Counted from the first letter of the stretch, positions 17,072 through 26,821 are shown. The stretch: DNA of 64,000 bases from CATQGW01 sp965242565 (GCA_965242565.1 OZ251457.1:3162001-3226000), one strand, 5' to 3'. Numbers and translations are program-made. Notes: a model not told the origin generated them from the letters alone.

Positions 17072-20000
17072 AAACCTCTCCTAGAGCGCTGTTGCTGGCG
17101 CTCCTGACGGCCGTGGCCGCTCTGGTCGCCCTGGCGCTCTCCGCCAGCGCGCAGACGCCGGGCGGTGCCCCGGGTTCAGACGAATCGGGTTCAACGGAGA
17201 CGGCGCAAGGCTGGATCATCGCCCGCGTCTAGGACCGGACCGGCGAAGACGGCGTCGACGACTACCGGATCGAGTTCGGCTTTTTCCCCGAGTGGGCGTT
17301 GGATGAAGCGGAATCGTGGCCCGAGGCGATCGCGTCCCGGTCTGACTGGCTGCCGAGCTCCCGATTTCTGACCAAGAGCCGGCTCGACGCTCTCGCTGCC
17401 ACGAACAACCGCAACTGGCTGCGCAGCTCGTTGATCAGCGTCCCCGCTCAGTCTGCACGCTCGCTCGGCGGCGACGGCGCCGAGATCACGGGCCGCGTGA
17501 TCTCGCGCTACAACCCCGATTCCGAAGGCCGTTTGCGTATTGAGTTCGGCTTTGTGCCCGAATGGGCGTTCACCGATACATCGAGCACGGCGGAGGCTAT
17601 TGAGCGGCTGGGCGAGGACAACCTGCCCCGCGCCCGCTACCTCCGCGTCGCCGCGATCGACGCCAACCGCGATGTCTGGCTGCGCAGCTCGGTGATTGAC
17701 GTGCCGCTGCGCGCTCCGGTGGTCGTGATCGAGCAGCCGCAGGTGCCGGTGATCGACAGCGTCAGCTGCGTCCCCTCCTCCCCGGCCGTGGACGAGTCCG
17801 TGACTTGCACAGCGACGCTCAGCGGCGGCGCTCCCGACTCCCATGCCTGGAGCGGCGGAGGCGGCAGCGGCTCAAGCGAGCGCTACTCCACCAGCTTCAG
17901 CAAGGCGGGCGAGTACACCGTCTCGCTGACCGTGACCAACAGCGGCGGCAGCGCCACCGACTTCATCACGATCAACGTAGAGCAGCCGACCGTGCAGGCG
18001 CCGATCATCGACAGCATCGACTGCACCAGGTCCCGCGTGTGGGTTAACCCCTCCGGCTACACGGACTGCACTGCCAGTCTCAGCGGCGGCGCGCCGGCTT
18101 CCTGGGCCTGAAGCGGCGGCGATCCGTCTCCGCCTTATGTGCATAGGAGCACCGACCGCAGCATCTACGGGGCTCACTTCAGCGCGCCGGACGGCCGCAC
18201 GATCGAGCGCACGATTTCGCTGACCGTTGAGAACGCGAGCGGCAGCGACACCGAGTCGATCACGATAACTGTCGTACCGGCCGAGCAGGCCCTCAGTATC
18301 AGCTGTTCGCCTACGACGGTTGTCGTCGGCGAGACTGTCAGCTGTCAAATAGACAGCAGGCACGGCGACGGGATCCGGGGCTACTACTGGTCTACCCTCG
18401 CAGGCTCCGGATCGGTCTCGCCGGTCAACAGCGTCACCTCAACCTACAGCCCCAGCTTCAGCAGGACCGGTGTGAAGACCATCAGGCTCAGCGTCACTCG
18501 ACGATGGCTCAACCGCGACGCCAACGTCGCAACAACCACGGTCACCGTCAACCTCCTGAGCGGGCTGCCGCGGATCGACCGTAACAGTTTTAGCTGTTCG
18601 CCGTCGTCGCCCACGGTGGGCGACGACGTGACCTGCACGGCGGCGGTGAACGGCGGCGAGCCGGATTCCTGGGCCTGGAGTGTGCGACCGAGCCGCGTCG
18701 CCGACAACGCGAGCGGTTCGAGCGAGCGCTTCACAACCAGCTTCAACAGGCCGGGCGTTTGGGATGTCCGGCTCGTTGTGCGCAATGACGTCGGCGGCGA
18801 CAGCTACGAATTCCTCCTGGAGGTTGCGTCGCCGTCTCCGGTGATCGACAGCATTACGTGTTCGCCGTCGTCGCCGACCGTGAACGAGTCCGTCGCCTGC
18901 ACGGCGGAGCTGGGCGGCGGCATGCAAGATGCCTGGGTTTCCTGGGCCTGGAGCGGCGGCGCATCAGACGGCGACCGCGCCGCCTATAACACCAGCTTCG
19001 GCTCGGCCGGCTCCGGGACCGTCTCGCTCACCGTGACCAACAGCGCGGGCAGCGACACCGACAGCCTCACTCTGACCGCTCTGCCTCCGCCTCCGGTCAT
19101 CAACGGCATTACGTGTTCACCCGCATCGCCCACTGTGGACCAGTCCGTCACCTGCACGGCGACGCTGAGCGGCGGCGCGCCCGACTCTTACGCCTAGAGC
19201 GGCGGCGCATCCAGCGGCAGCGGCGCAACCTACACTACCAGCTTCGGCGCGACGGGCGAAACCGCCGTCTCGCTTACCGTGACCAACAGCGGCAGCAGCG
19301 ACACGGAGTCGACGACTGTGTCCGTTGCCGAGCCGCTGCAAGCGCCGGTGATCGACGGCATTGCGTGTTCCCCCTCCTCGACGAACGTAGGCCGGGAATT
19401 CATCTGCACGGCGACGCTCAGCGGCGGCGCGCCCGACTCTTACGCCTGGAGCGGCGCAGCAAACGGCAACAAAGCCGCGTATCAAGCGTTCTTCAGATCG
19501 GCCGGCTCCAAGACTATCTCGCTCACCGTGACCAACAGCGCCGGCAGCGACACGGACTCGACCACCGTATCCGTTGTCGTGGTGCAAGCACCGGTGATCT
19601 ACAGTGTCGACTGTTCGCCCGAGTCGCCGACGGTGGGCGAGTCCGTGACTTGTACGGCGACGCTCAGCGGCGATGCGCCGGATACCTATTACTGGATCGG
19701 CGGCGCTTCAAGCGGCAGCAGCGCCGAGTACAGGACGAGCTTCAGCTCGGCCGGTTCCAAGACCGTCGCACTCGAAGTGACCAACGTTACCGGCTCCAGC
19801 CTTGGCGTCGTCCGCCTGACCGTTCTGCCTCCACCTCCGGCGATCAACGGCATCACCTGTTCGCCGCCGTCGCCGACGGTGGACGAGTCCGTCACCTGCA
19901 CGGCGACGCTCAGCGGCGGCGCTCCCGCTTCCTACGCCTGGAGCGGCGGCGCTTCAAGCGGCAGCGGCGCAACCTACACGACCAGTTTCGCTACGGCGGG

Positions 20001-20246
20001 CGAGCACACCGTCTCGCTCACCGCGATCAACGCCGGCGGCAGCGACAGCTCGTCGCGCACGCTCACCGTTCCCCCCGCGTCGCCATGGCCTGCACAGCCG
20101 GACTCAGCGGCAGCGGTTCAGGCGAGCGCTCCACGACCGACTTCAGCCCGGCTGGCGAGGCAGCCGTCTCGCTCACGGTGTGGAGCAGCATCAACGGCGA
20201 CATCTATGCGGCCACCCGAACCGTCGTCGCCGCCTCCGGAAACTAA
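17068..20246 (+). pseudogene. Broken secreted protein of PKD-like Cys-containing repeats
   Basis: GTG 17068 begins a signal peptide (LLLALLTAVAALVALALSAS). Two copies of an IEFGFxPEWA module follow, then about nine repeats of about 85 aa with the pattern CSPSSPTVxxSVTCTATLSG...AWSGG...SLTVTNSxGSDT, resembling PKD/Ig-like extracellular domains with a disulfide. The single frame is interrupted by TAG (17230-17232), TGA (18109-18111) and TAG (19195-19197); a frameshift near 20075-20100 moves the last repeat into another frame, ending at the TAA at 20246. Two of the three stops replace the conserved Trp of AWSGG. The rest of the frame is intact over 3 kb, so decay is recent or expression is conditional. 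Confidence 0.78.
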
Positions 20247-20424
20247 CGGCCTCAACAGCCTGCCCATGGAGAGCTTCGCCGCCGGCATCCAGCGTCCTCT
20301 GCCACTGCGCGACATCTTCCCCTGGAGGGAGGAAAAGGCGGTGATGCGCTATTCTTCCAAGTGATGCAGAGGCGGCGCACAGCGCACGGGCGCAGGCGTC
20401 GCGCGGAAACGACAGGGGGCGACG

Positions 20425-22062
20425 GTGGCCGACGGCGGCATCCCGAACAGGAATCGGGCGGACAGCGTGCTGACCATCTACCGCGACGCGATGCGGCAAT
20501 ACATCGCGCCAATCCTCGAGCGCGAGCACGGGCCGAACTGGATCCGCTCGCAGGTGCTCAACGAGCAGGCGCGCGAGCGCAGCGAGCGCAGCTATGCCCG
20601 ACGGCTGCAATCGCTCGAGTCCGGCTCGCCGCCCCACCGCCTGATCGACCTCGCCGACATCCCTTTTGTGATCGACCATAATCGCAGCGCATTCCCGACG
20701 CTGGACAGGGCAGATACCGCCCGGATGCACACCATCCGCGATCTGCGCAACGAGATTCATCACCCCAATGCTGAAGGCGATTGCACACGTGAGGAAGCCG
20801 ACGCGGTCGCGGGCTTGTGCGTCCTCGCTTTGGAGCGCTGCGGCCTCTCCGAGGCGGCGGAGAATGTCCGCAGCCTGTCGTCGGCAAGCCCCACGACTGC
20901 GGCCCCCGAAGCGGATCTGCAGAAGGAGCGCGCTCGTCGCGAATGGGACAAGGAGCGGCTCTCGGCAAAGCCCGACGAGGAGTTGACAGCCCTGGAGCGC
21001 CAGCGCCTCGACGACATCGCATGGGAGGAGGAATGGGAACGGCGGGAGCAGGAGCAGCTCGATCGTGAGCGTAGAGAGCGAGAACGGCAGGAGCAGGAAC
21101 GGCTGGATCGTGAGCGTAGAGAGCGGGAACGGCAGGAGCGGGAACAGCTGGAGCGTGAGCTCAGAGAGCAGGAACGGCAGGAGCAGGAACGGCTGGAGCG
21201 TGAGCTCAGAGAGCAGGAACGGCTCGAGCGTGGGCGCAGAGAGCAGGAACGGCTCGAGCGTGGGCGCAGGGAGCTGGAACGGCTGGAACAGGAACGCAGA
21301 GAGCATGAGCGGATCGCGCGAGCGCGGGAGCTGGAACGGTTGGAGCGTAAACGTAGAGAACGGGAATGGCGAGAGCAAGAACGGAAACGGCAAGAACGGG
21401 AGCACCGAGCGCCGGCGGGGAAGTTCGTATCGGTAAGTGCTGGCTGGGCGTACAGTCTTGGGCTGCGAGAGGGTGGGTTTGTCGTCGGTTGGGGCAACAA
21501 AAAATTTGGCCAGTGCGATGCACCGACGGGGAAGTTCGTATCGGTGAGCGCTGGCGATTATCATAGTCTTGGGCTGCGTGAGGACGGCACGGTGGTCGGC
21601 TGGGGCGATAACGGAGATGGCCAGTGCGATGCGCCGGCGGGGAAGTTCGCAGCGGTGAGCGCTGGTGGCGGCCACAGTCTCGGCCTGCGCGAGGACGGCA
21701 CAGTAGTCGGCTGGGGCGATAACGGAGATGGCCAGTGCGATGCGCCGGCGGGGAAGTTCGCAGCGGTGAGCGCTGGTGGCGGTCACAGTCTCGGGCTGCG
21801 TGAGGACGGCACGGTGGTCGGCTGGGGCGATAACGGAGATGGCCAGTGCGATGCGCCGGCGGGGAAGTTCGCAGCGGTGAGCGCTGGTGGCGGCCACAGT
21901 CTCGGCCTGCGCGAGGACGGCACAGTAGTCGGCTGGGGCGATAACGGAGATGGCCAGTGCGATGCGCCGGCGGGGAAGTTCGCAGCGGTGAGCGCTGGTG
22001 GCGGTCACAGTCTCGGCCTGCGCGAGGACGGGACTATCGTTGTCTGGGGCGCTAACAGTTAA
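20425..22062 (+). CDS. HEPN (Swt1-like) / coiled-coil / RCC1-repeat protein
   Basis: 545 aa in three parts. Residues 10-150 resemble the Swt1-type HEPN domain (MRQYIAPILEREHGPNWI) with an intact RNase-type motif RNEIHH near 112. Residues 170-325 are a highly charged Arg/Glu coiled coil or single alpha-helix. Residues 328-545 are six RCC1-type repeats of 37 aa (HSLGLREDGTVVGWGDNGDG). There is no signal peptide. GTG 20425 follows AGGGGG with about 6-nt spacing. HEPN proteins of this kind are often RNase effectors, and RCC1 propellers bind proteins or chromatin. A sensor-effector role is inferred; no known family has all three parts that I can name. Confidence 0.72.
   Translation: MADGGIPNRNRADSVLTIYRDAMRQYIAPILEREHGPNWIRSQVLNEQARERSERSYARRLQSLESGSPPHRLIDLADIPFVIDHNRSAFPTLDRADTARMHTIRDLRNEIHHPNAEGDCTREEADAVAGLCVLALERCGLSEAAENVRSLSSASPTTAAPEADLQKERARREWDKERLSAKPDEELTALERQRLDDIAWEEEWERREQEQLDRERRERERQEQERLDRERRERERQEREQLERELREQERQEQERLERELREQERLERGRREQERLERGRRELERLEQERREHERIARARELERLERKRREREWREQERKRQEREHRAPAGKFVSVSAGWAYSLGLREGGFVVGWGNKKFGQCDAPTGKFVSVSAGDYHSLGLREDGTVVGWGDNGDGQCDAPAGKFAAVSAGGGHSLGLREDGTVVGWGDNGDGQCDAPAGKFAAVSAGGGHSLGLREDGTVVGWGDNGDGQCDAPAGKFAAVSAGGGHSLGLREDGTVVGWGDNGDGQCDAPAGKFAAVSAGGGHSLGLREDGTIVVWGANS
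21520..22041 (+). repeat. 111-bp tandem repeats encoding RCC1 blades
   Basis: Unit boundaries recur every 111 bp (GCGCCGGCG at 21631, 21742, 21853, 21964). Silent variants alternate: units with CTCGGCCTGCGCGAGGA near 21680 and 21902 flank one with CTCGGGCTGCGTGAGGA near 21792. This shows that a two-unit, 222-bp block was copied recently. Confidence 0.9.
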
Positions 22063-22175
22063 GACCGGCCTAACGTGTCTCCTGATCTGCGGATCCGGTA
22101 AGTGTTCATCGTGAAGCGTAGAGATGCCCGCGGCACGCAAGGGTATGATGGTAGAGAAGCACAGCGAGCCGACAG

Positions 22176-23096
22176 TCACCGCCGCAGGGAGCGGCGCACG
22201 CGGCGCACTGCGGCGCGGCGCACCGTTGCGCGCATGCCCTGGGCGCGGCGCAGATCCGCCGCCGCTTCCGGCAGCAGCGACGGATCGCCTACCACCAGCG
22301 CGTCCGACCAGTTGCGCAGCGACTGATTGGTCACCGGCCCCTGCAAATCCTGCCCGAACCGCGTGAAGCGCCGCCAGTCGGGCCCGCGCACGGAGCGCGT
22401 GAAGACGGCGCGCCCGGCCTCGATGCAGAGCACCACGCCGCCCGCCACATCCCAGATCTTCGCTCCCTCGAAGACCGACATCTGCACGCTGCCCTCGGCC
22501 GCGAGCGTCAACTCGACGGCGCAGCTGCCCAGCGTGCGCACCACGCCGAAGCGCCGCCCGGCCGGGCCGGTCACGCCGCCCGTCCCGCTCGGCACCGTGC
22601 TGAGCCGGCTCGACGACGGCATCGGCGGCAGCGCGGTATCGACGGGCGCGCCGTCGAAGCGCAGCCCCGAGCCGCGGTGCGCGTGATAGACGCCCGGCCG
22701 CATGTGGCGGTTGGTCGGCAGGAAGATCGCGCCCGCCACCGGCGCGCCGCGCTCCAGCACTCCAATCGAGCAGGCGAACATGCCCAGCCCGTTGATGAAG
22801 TTCGAGGTGCCGTCGAGCGGGTCGATCACCCAGACCACATCCGCCTGCTCCGGCCCCGCGTCCTCGCGCTCCTCGCCCACCACGCCGTGCTCGGGAAAGC
22901 GCTCGCCCACCTCCGCGCGCACCATGTCCTCGATCGCCCGGTCCACCTCGGTCACCGGATCGTGCGCGTTGTCGTCCTTGTATTGCACATTGAGCGCCGA
23001 CTGGAAGCGATCGAGCAGAATCTCGCCGCCGCGCGCCGCCAGCGCGCGCGCCGTCTGGTCGAGCTCCGCCAGCTGCATCGGGGTGAGCGCGGACAT
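22176..23096 (-). CDS. Inositol-monophosphatase-family phosphatase
   Basis: 306 aa. The metal-binding motifs are complete: VVGEERED (about 72-79), WVIDPLDGTSNFINGLG (about 89-105) and KIWDVAGGVVLC (about 218-229). Family members hydrolyse inositol-1-phosphate, fructose-1,6-bisphosphate or PAP; substrate not predictable. The Arg-rich C-terminus (VRRAAVRRVRRSLRR) is unusual. Transcribed away from the FIST gene. Confidence 0.92.
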   Translation of the reverse strand: MSALTPMQLAELDQTARALAARGGEILLDRFQSALNVQYKDDNAHDPVTEVDRAIEDMVRAEVGERFPEHGVVGEEREDAGPEQADVVWVIDPLDGTSNFINGLGMFACSIGVLERGAPVAGAIFLPTNRHMRPGVYHAHRGSGLRFDGAPVDTALPPMPSSSRLSTVPSGTGGVTGPAGRRFGVVRTLGSCAVELTLAAEGSVQMSVFEGAKIWDVAGGVVLCIEAGRAVFTRSVRGPDWRRFTRFGQDLQGPVTNQSLRNWSDALVVGDPSLLPEAAADLRRAQGMRATVRRAAVRRVRRSLRR

Positions 23097-23197
23097 AGCG
23101 TGATGTTACCCCGCCCGCCGCATTAGCCCGCCCCCGCTGCGTTGCGGCGCGTACACTGGCTGCACACAGGGGCGCTGCCATGGGGGAGGAGCGGACG

Positions 23198-24457
23198 ATG
23201 ACCAGCCAATCAGCCAGTCAAGCCGGTGAGGGGACGGAGACGCTGCGAGCGATGGGCGGGCCGGGCGTCGCGCATGTGCGGGCCGGCGCGGCGGCCTCCG
23301 CCGCCAGCATCGCCACCGATGTGGATTGGGAGAGCGCGGTCGAGCGAGTGCTGCCCGAGCTGGCCGCCGTCGAGGCGCCCGACCTGCTGCTCGTCTTCAT
23401 CGACTCCGCTTTCGCCGACCACTACCAGCAGATCATCGATCGCTTGCGCGAGGCGACCGGCGCGCGGCATCTGATCGGCGCGAGCGGCCAGAGCGTGATC
23501 GGCTCATCGCTCGAAGCCGAAGACGGCCACGCCGTCGCCGCCCTGGCGATGCGCCTGCCCGACGCCGAGCTCACGCCGCTGCCGATCGACCCGCAGCAGA
23601 TCGACGACGACACGTTCACGCCGCTCGAGCGCGGCCCCGATGTCTGGCTGATGTTCACCAACCCGTTCACGATCGTGACCGACCGCCTCGTCGCCCATCT
23701 GCAGCAGACGAAGCCCAGCCTGGTGCTGCTGGGCGGGATGGCGTCGTCGCACCGCCAGGCCGAGGGCGCGGCGGTGTTCATCGACGACCGCGTGCTGCGC
23801 AGCGGCGGCGCGATGCTCGGCCTCTCCGGCGTGCGCGTGCGCCCCGTCGTCGCGCAGGGCGCGGAGCCGCTCGGTCAGCCCTGGATCGTGACCGAATGCA
23901 CGGCCAACATGGTGCAGACGCTCGGCTCGCGCCCGGCGCTGGAGGTGCTGACCGAAACGCTCTCCGAACTGGACGAGACAACCCGCGAGCGCGCCGCGCG
24001 CAACCTGCTCGTCGGTCTGGCGATGGACGAGTACAAGGACACCCACGAGCGCGGCGATTTCCTGGTCCGCAACGTGATGGGCGCGGACCGCGAGTCGGGC
24101 GCGCTGGCGATCAACGAAGCGCCGCGCGTCGGCCAGACCTTCCAGTTCCAATTCCGCGACGCCGGCGCAGCCGACGACGATCTGCGCGCCCGCCTCAACT
24201 CGGTGCGCGACGCGCTGGGCGAGGGCGAGGAAGTGCTCGGCGCGCTGCTCTGCTCATGCAACGGACGGGGGCGCGGTCTGTTCGGCGAGCCCGATCACGA
24301 CGCCGCGGCGTTGGAGCAGGCGTTCGGCCCGCTGCCGACGGCGGGCTTCTTCTGCAACGGCGAAATCGGCCCCGTCGGCGGCGTCAACCACCTGCATGGT
24401 TTCACCGCCTCCATCGCGCTGCTCACCACCGGCGGCGGTCCGGCGCCGGTGGATTAA
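23198..24457 (+). CDS. FIST-domain sensor-type protein
   Basis: 419 aa with a FIST N-domain (LLLVFIDSAFADHYQQI, HLIGASGQSVIG) and FIST C-domain (ALLCSCNGRGRGLFGEPDHD, GFFCNGEIGPVGGVNHLHGF). FIST domains are thought to bind small ligands such as amino acids in signal transduction. No kinase or other output domain is fused. ATG 23198 is preferred over 23180 because GGGGGAGGAG lies between them. Its stop overlaps the stop of the convergent mazF-like gene. Confidence 0.88.
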   Translation: MTSQSASQAGEGTETLRAMGGPGVAHVRAGAAASAASIATDVDWESAVERVLPELAAVEAPDLLLVFIDSAFADHYQQIIDRLREATGARHLIGASGQSVIGSSLEAEDGHAVAALAMRLPDAELTPLPIDPQQIDDDTFTPLERGPDVWLMFTNPFTIVTDRLVAHLQQTKPSLVLLGGMASSHRQAEGAAVFIDDRVLRSGGAMLGLSGVRVRPVVAQGAEPLGQPWIVTECTANMVQTLGSRPALEVLTETLSELDETTRERAARNLLVGLAMDEYKDTHERGDFLVRNVMGADRESGALAINEAPRVGQTFQFQFRDAGAADDDLRARLNSVRDALGEGEEVLGALLCSCNGRGRGLFGEPDHDAAALEQAFGPLPTAGFFCNGEIGPVGGVNHLHGFTASIALLTTGGGPAPVD

Positions 24458-24816
24458 GCGTCGATCCTCGGCGAGCTGGTGCGCCACGTGGCAGTCAGTC
24501 CAAGGAACACGATGAGTGCGGCATTCATCTGTTCAATCGTGTCGCTGTTGAGTTCCCCAATCCGCACCCCCAATCGCGATCGTTGCACGGTTGTGACCTT
24601 ATCGACCATAATCTGGGACTTCATCGCGAGTCCGTTGGCGGCAGTCGGATTGACACTCACACGGAACATCGAGGGCATGGTCTCGTCGGTGGTCAGCCCG
24701 CAAACTGTGATCGAATCGAGGTCCACAGCATCGTCATCTTGAACGATGACCGCCGGGCGAGGTTTCGCTGTGTAGTCGCCGCCACCGGCAATCGTCCAGA
24801 TTTCCCCACGCTTCAC
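24454..24816 (-). CDS. MazF/PemK-type toxin (mRNA interferase)
   Basis: 120 aa. The MazF signature is present: VKRGEIWTIAGG at the start, KPRPAVIVQDD, TVCGLTTDE, and a MKSQIMVDKVTTVQRSRLG core. Such toxins cleave mRNA at short motifs. The GTG start overlaps the stop of the upstream antitoxin gene (GTGA, 24813-24816), the usual coupled antitoxin-toxin order. It ends tail-to-tail with the FIST gene. Confidence 0.9.
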   Translation of the reverse strand: MKRGEIWTIAGGGDYTAKPRPAVIVQDDDAVDLDSITVCGLTTDETMPSMFRVSVNPTAANGLAMKSQIMVDKVTTVQRSRLGVRIGELNSDTIEQMNAALIVFLGLTATWRTSSPRIDA

Positions 24817-25037
24817 TCGTTGAAGAGAATCGAGATCGACTCGACGAATTCCATGTCCTCTTTCGCTTGCGGGCTCTCGTTTATGGCGCGCACCTCGCGC
24901 CGGATCCGTTCCCGAAATTCCGGATCGCTCGTGTCCGGCAGCCACATCACATGCGGTCGCAGCCCCTGATCCCACAGGCGCTGGTACTCCTCGCTCTCCG
25001 GATCGAGAGATGGGCGATGTTCTGGCGCAGCCGACAT
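24813..25037 (-). CDS. MazE-like antitoxin (DUF3018 type)
   Basis: 74 aa: RPSLDPESEEYQRLWDQGLR then MWLPDTSDPEFRERIRREVR and an acidic tail EFVESISILFNE. The RLWxxGLRP...WxPDTxxPxFxxxxRRE pattern is that of MazE-like antitoxins. It should bind and neutralise the MazF-type toxin encoded directly downstream with a 4-bp overlap. Confidence 0.85.
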   Translation of the reverse strand: MSAAPEHRPSLDPESEEYQRLWDQGLRPHVMWLPDTSDPEFRERIRREVRAINESPQAKEDMEFVESISILFNE

Positions 25038-25058
25038 TGCGGAACCTCCACTTGTCGC

Positions 25059-25313
25059 TCAGGATAGCCGATCACGCTCCGCGTCGTTGTCGTCATCAAA
25101 GAGGACCGAGACGGACTCGATGAAGTCCATGCTCTCGTCCTCGTGCTCGCATATGGCGATTCCCCTGCACTCCCGACGAATTTCGGCTGCGATCTGCGGG
25201 TCGTCCAGGTCAGGCATCCAGAACATGCGCGGGCGCAGGCCTTGGTCCCACAGGCGCTGGTACTCTTCGCTCTCCGGGTCCAGGGACGGTCGCGGCTCAG
25301 GCGTTGCCGACAT
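25059..25313 (-). CDS. Second MazE-like antitoxin, without its own toxin
   Basis: 84 aa, nearly identical over its first 28 residues to the antitoxin just downstream (PRPSLDPESEEYQRLWDQGL), then diverging (MFWMPDLDDPQIAAEIRREC) with a longer acidic tail. ATG 25313 is chosen because GGAG lies 7 nt before it. It lies 21 bp upstream of the antitoxin-toxin pair on the same strand, so the operon carries two antitoxins for one toxin: a tandem duplicate, perhaps a reserve or decoy antitoxin. Confidence 0.8.
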   Translation of the reverse strand: MSATPEPRPSLDPESEEYQRLWDQGLRPRMFWMPDLDDPQIAAEIRRECRGIAICEHEDESMDFIESVSVLFDDDNDAERDRLS

Positions 25314-25345
25314 CGTCATTCTCCTGCCGACCCCAACATACCCCG

Positions 25346-25864
25346 TCAGCCTGCGACCGGACGCTGCCAGATCGCCACATCCCAGAACTGGTCGAACTTG
25401 CGGCCCGCCTCCGGCAGCACGCCCACCCGCGCGAAGCCCAGCCGCTCGTGCAAACGCTCCGACGCATCGTTGGGCAGCGTGATCAGCGCGAACGCGCGGT
25501 GCAGCCCCTCGTCCGCCAGCGCGTCGAACAGTGCCTCGTACAACGCTCGCCCCACGCCGCGGCCCGTTTCGCCCGCCAGACAGTACACGCTCGTCTCCAC
25601 GCTCGTCCGGTACGCCGCCTTGCGATGCCACGGGCCACTGTACGTCATACCGACGATCCGCCCCGCATCTTCGGCCACGAGTACGCGGTACGGACCGCTC
25701 GGCGCGTAGTTGGCGAACCACTCCGCGCGACGACGCTCCACCGTCCACGGCTCAAGGTCGAACGTCGCGGGCGACGTTTCGATGTAGTGGTTATAGAGCG
25801 CCGTCAGTGCCGGGATATCGGCGTCGACGGCGGCGCGGATGTGCGGCGACGGACGATCAGCCAC
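25346..25864 (-). CDS. GNAT acetyltransferase (phosphinothricin-acetyltransferase-like)
   Basis: 172 aa. IRAAVDADIPALTALYNHYI at the start, YSGPWHRKAAYRTSVETSVY and the acetyl-CoA loop GRGVGRALYEALFDAL match the Pat/YncA-like branch of N-acetyltransferases. Substrate probably a small amine or amino-acid analogue; not predictable. Ends 32 bp before the duplicated antitoxin gene on the same strand. Confidence 0.88.
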   Translation of the reverse strand: MADRPSPHIRAAVDADIPALTALYNHYIETSPATFDLEPWTVERRRAEWFANYAPSGPYRVLVAEDAGRIVGMTYSGPWHRKAAYRTSVETSVYCLAGETGRGVGRALYEALFDALADEGLHRAFALITLPNDASERLHERLGFARVGVLPEAGRKFDQFWDVAIWQRPVAG

Positions 25865-25880
25865 TGATTAGCCGACCCGA

Positions 25881-26780
25881 TCAGCCAACGCGCCGCTCTC
25901 CGAGCACGGCCGGTTTGAAGACCCGCTCGATCTCCTCCGCCGCGCGCTCCACATCCCAGCGCTCGGTGGCCGACAGCTGCCGCTGCACCGCATACTGCGT
26001 GTAGAGCGAAATGTCGTAGCCCATCGCGCCGATCACCTGCCCGTTCAGCCAGTCCGACGCCTCCGACGCCATGTAGACGATCGGCACCGCCACGTTGGCC
26101 GGCGACATCCGCGGATCGGCCTCCGTGCTCTCGGTCACCACGCCGCTGCGCCGCTCGTCCGGCACGGTGTCCGTCATCCGCGTCGCCGCGCCCGGCCCGA
26201 TCGCGTTGGAGGTCACCCCGTAGCGCCCCAGCGCGTTGGCGCAGGAGTAGGTGAAACCCACGATGCCCAGCTTGGCCGCCGCGTAGTTCGGCTGCCCCGG
26301 CGCCCCGAACAGACCAGAGCCCGATGTGAAATTGATCAGCCGGTAGTGCCCCTCGCGCTGCTGCCGCCAGTAGATCGAGGCGTACTTCGTCGTGTTGAAC
26401 GTGCCCTTCATATGCACGTCCACCACCGCGTCCCACTCCGCTTCGGTCATGTTGAAGACCATCCGGTCGCGCAGAATGCCGGCCACGTTGACCAGAATGT
26501 CCAGCCGCCCGAAGGAGTCCAGCGCCTGCTGAATGATGCCCTCCGCCGCGTTGTAGTCGGCCACCGAGGCGTAGTTCGCCTCCGCCTGCCCGCCGGTGTC
26601 GTTGATCAGCGCGACTACCTCGTCTGCGGGGCCGGACGCCGCTCCCGTGCCGTCCACCGAGCCGCCCAGGTCGTTGACCACGACCTTCGCGCCTTGCGCC
26701 GCGAACAGCTTCGATATCTCCGCGCCGATCCCGCGGCCCGCGCCCGTCACAATCGCCACTCGGTCGTCAAGCATCCCCAT
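25881..26780 (-). CDS. Short-chain dehydrogenase (MFE-2/hydroxyacyl-CoA-dehydrogenase-like), copy 1
   Basis: 299 aa. NAD(P) motif TGAGRGIG (12-19), NVAG, catalytic Ser in TSGSG and YAAAK. The VVVNDLGGSVDGTG stretch is typical of the multifunctional-enzyme-type 3-hydroxyacyl-CoA dehydrogenases. AGGAAGG lies 9 nt before the ATG. It is a tandem paralogue of the next gene upstream (26822-27721), sharing most of its sequence. Confidence 0.9.
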   Translation of the reverse strand: MGMLDDRVAIVTGAGRGIGAEISKLFAAQGAKVVVNDLGGSVDGTGAASGPADEVVALINDTGGQAEANYASVADYNAAEGIIQQALDSFGRLDILVNVAGILRDRMVFNMTEAEWDAVVDVHMKGTFNTTKYASIYWRQQREGHYRLINFTSGSGLFGAPGQPNYAAAKLGIVGFTYSCANALGRYGVTSNAIGPGAATRMTDTVPDERRSGVVTESTEADPRMSPANVAVPIVYMASEASDWLNGQVIGAMGYDISLYTQYAVQRQLSATERWDVERAAEEIERVFKPAVLGERRVG

Positions 26781-26821
26781 GAGAATGGTCCTTCCTGTCT
26801 GTCGCTCGGTCCGCCGCGCGC

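Noticed and set aside
21520..22041. CRISPR-like regular repeats
   Set aside because: The 111-bp units lie inside one open frame and encode RCC1 blades, with no unique spacers.
22102..22366. Short Arg-rich forward open frames after the RCC1 gene
   Set aside because: They mostly overlap the opposite-strand phosphatase C-terminus and have no ribosome-binding site.
20191..23181. 996-aa reverse open frame
   Set aside because: It spans three opposite or unrelated genes and reads the coiled-coil and RCC1 repeats backwards, producing artificial periodic protein.
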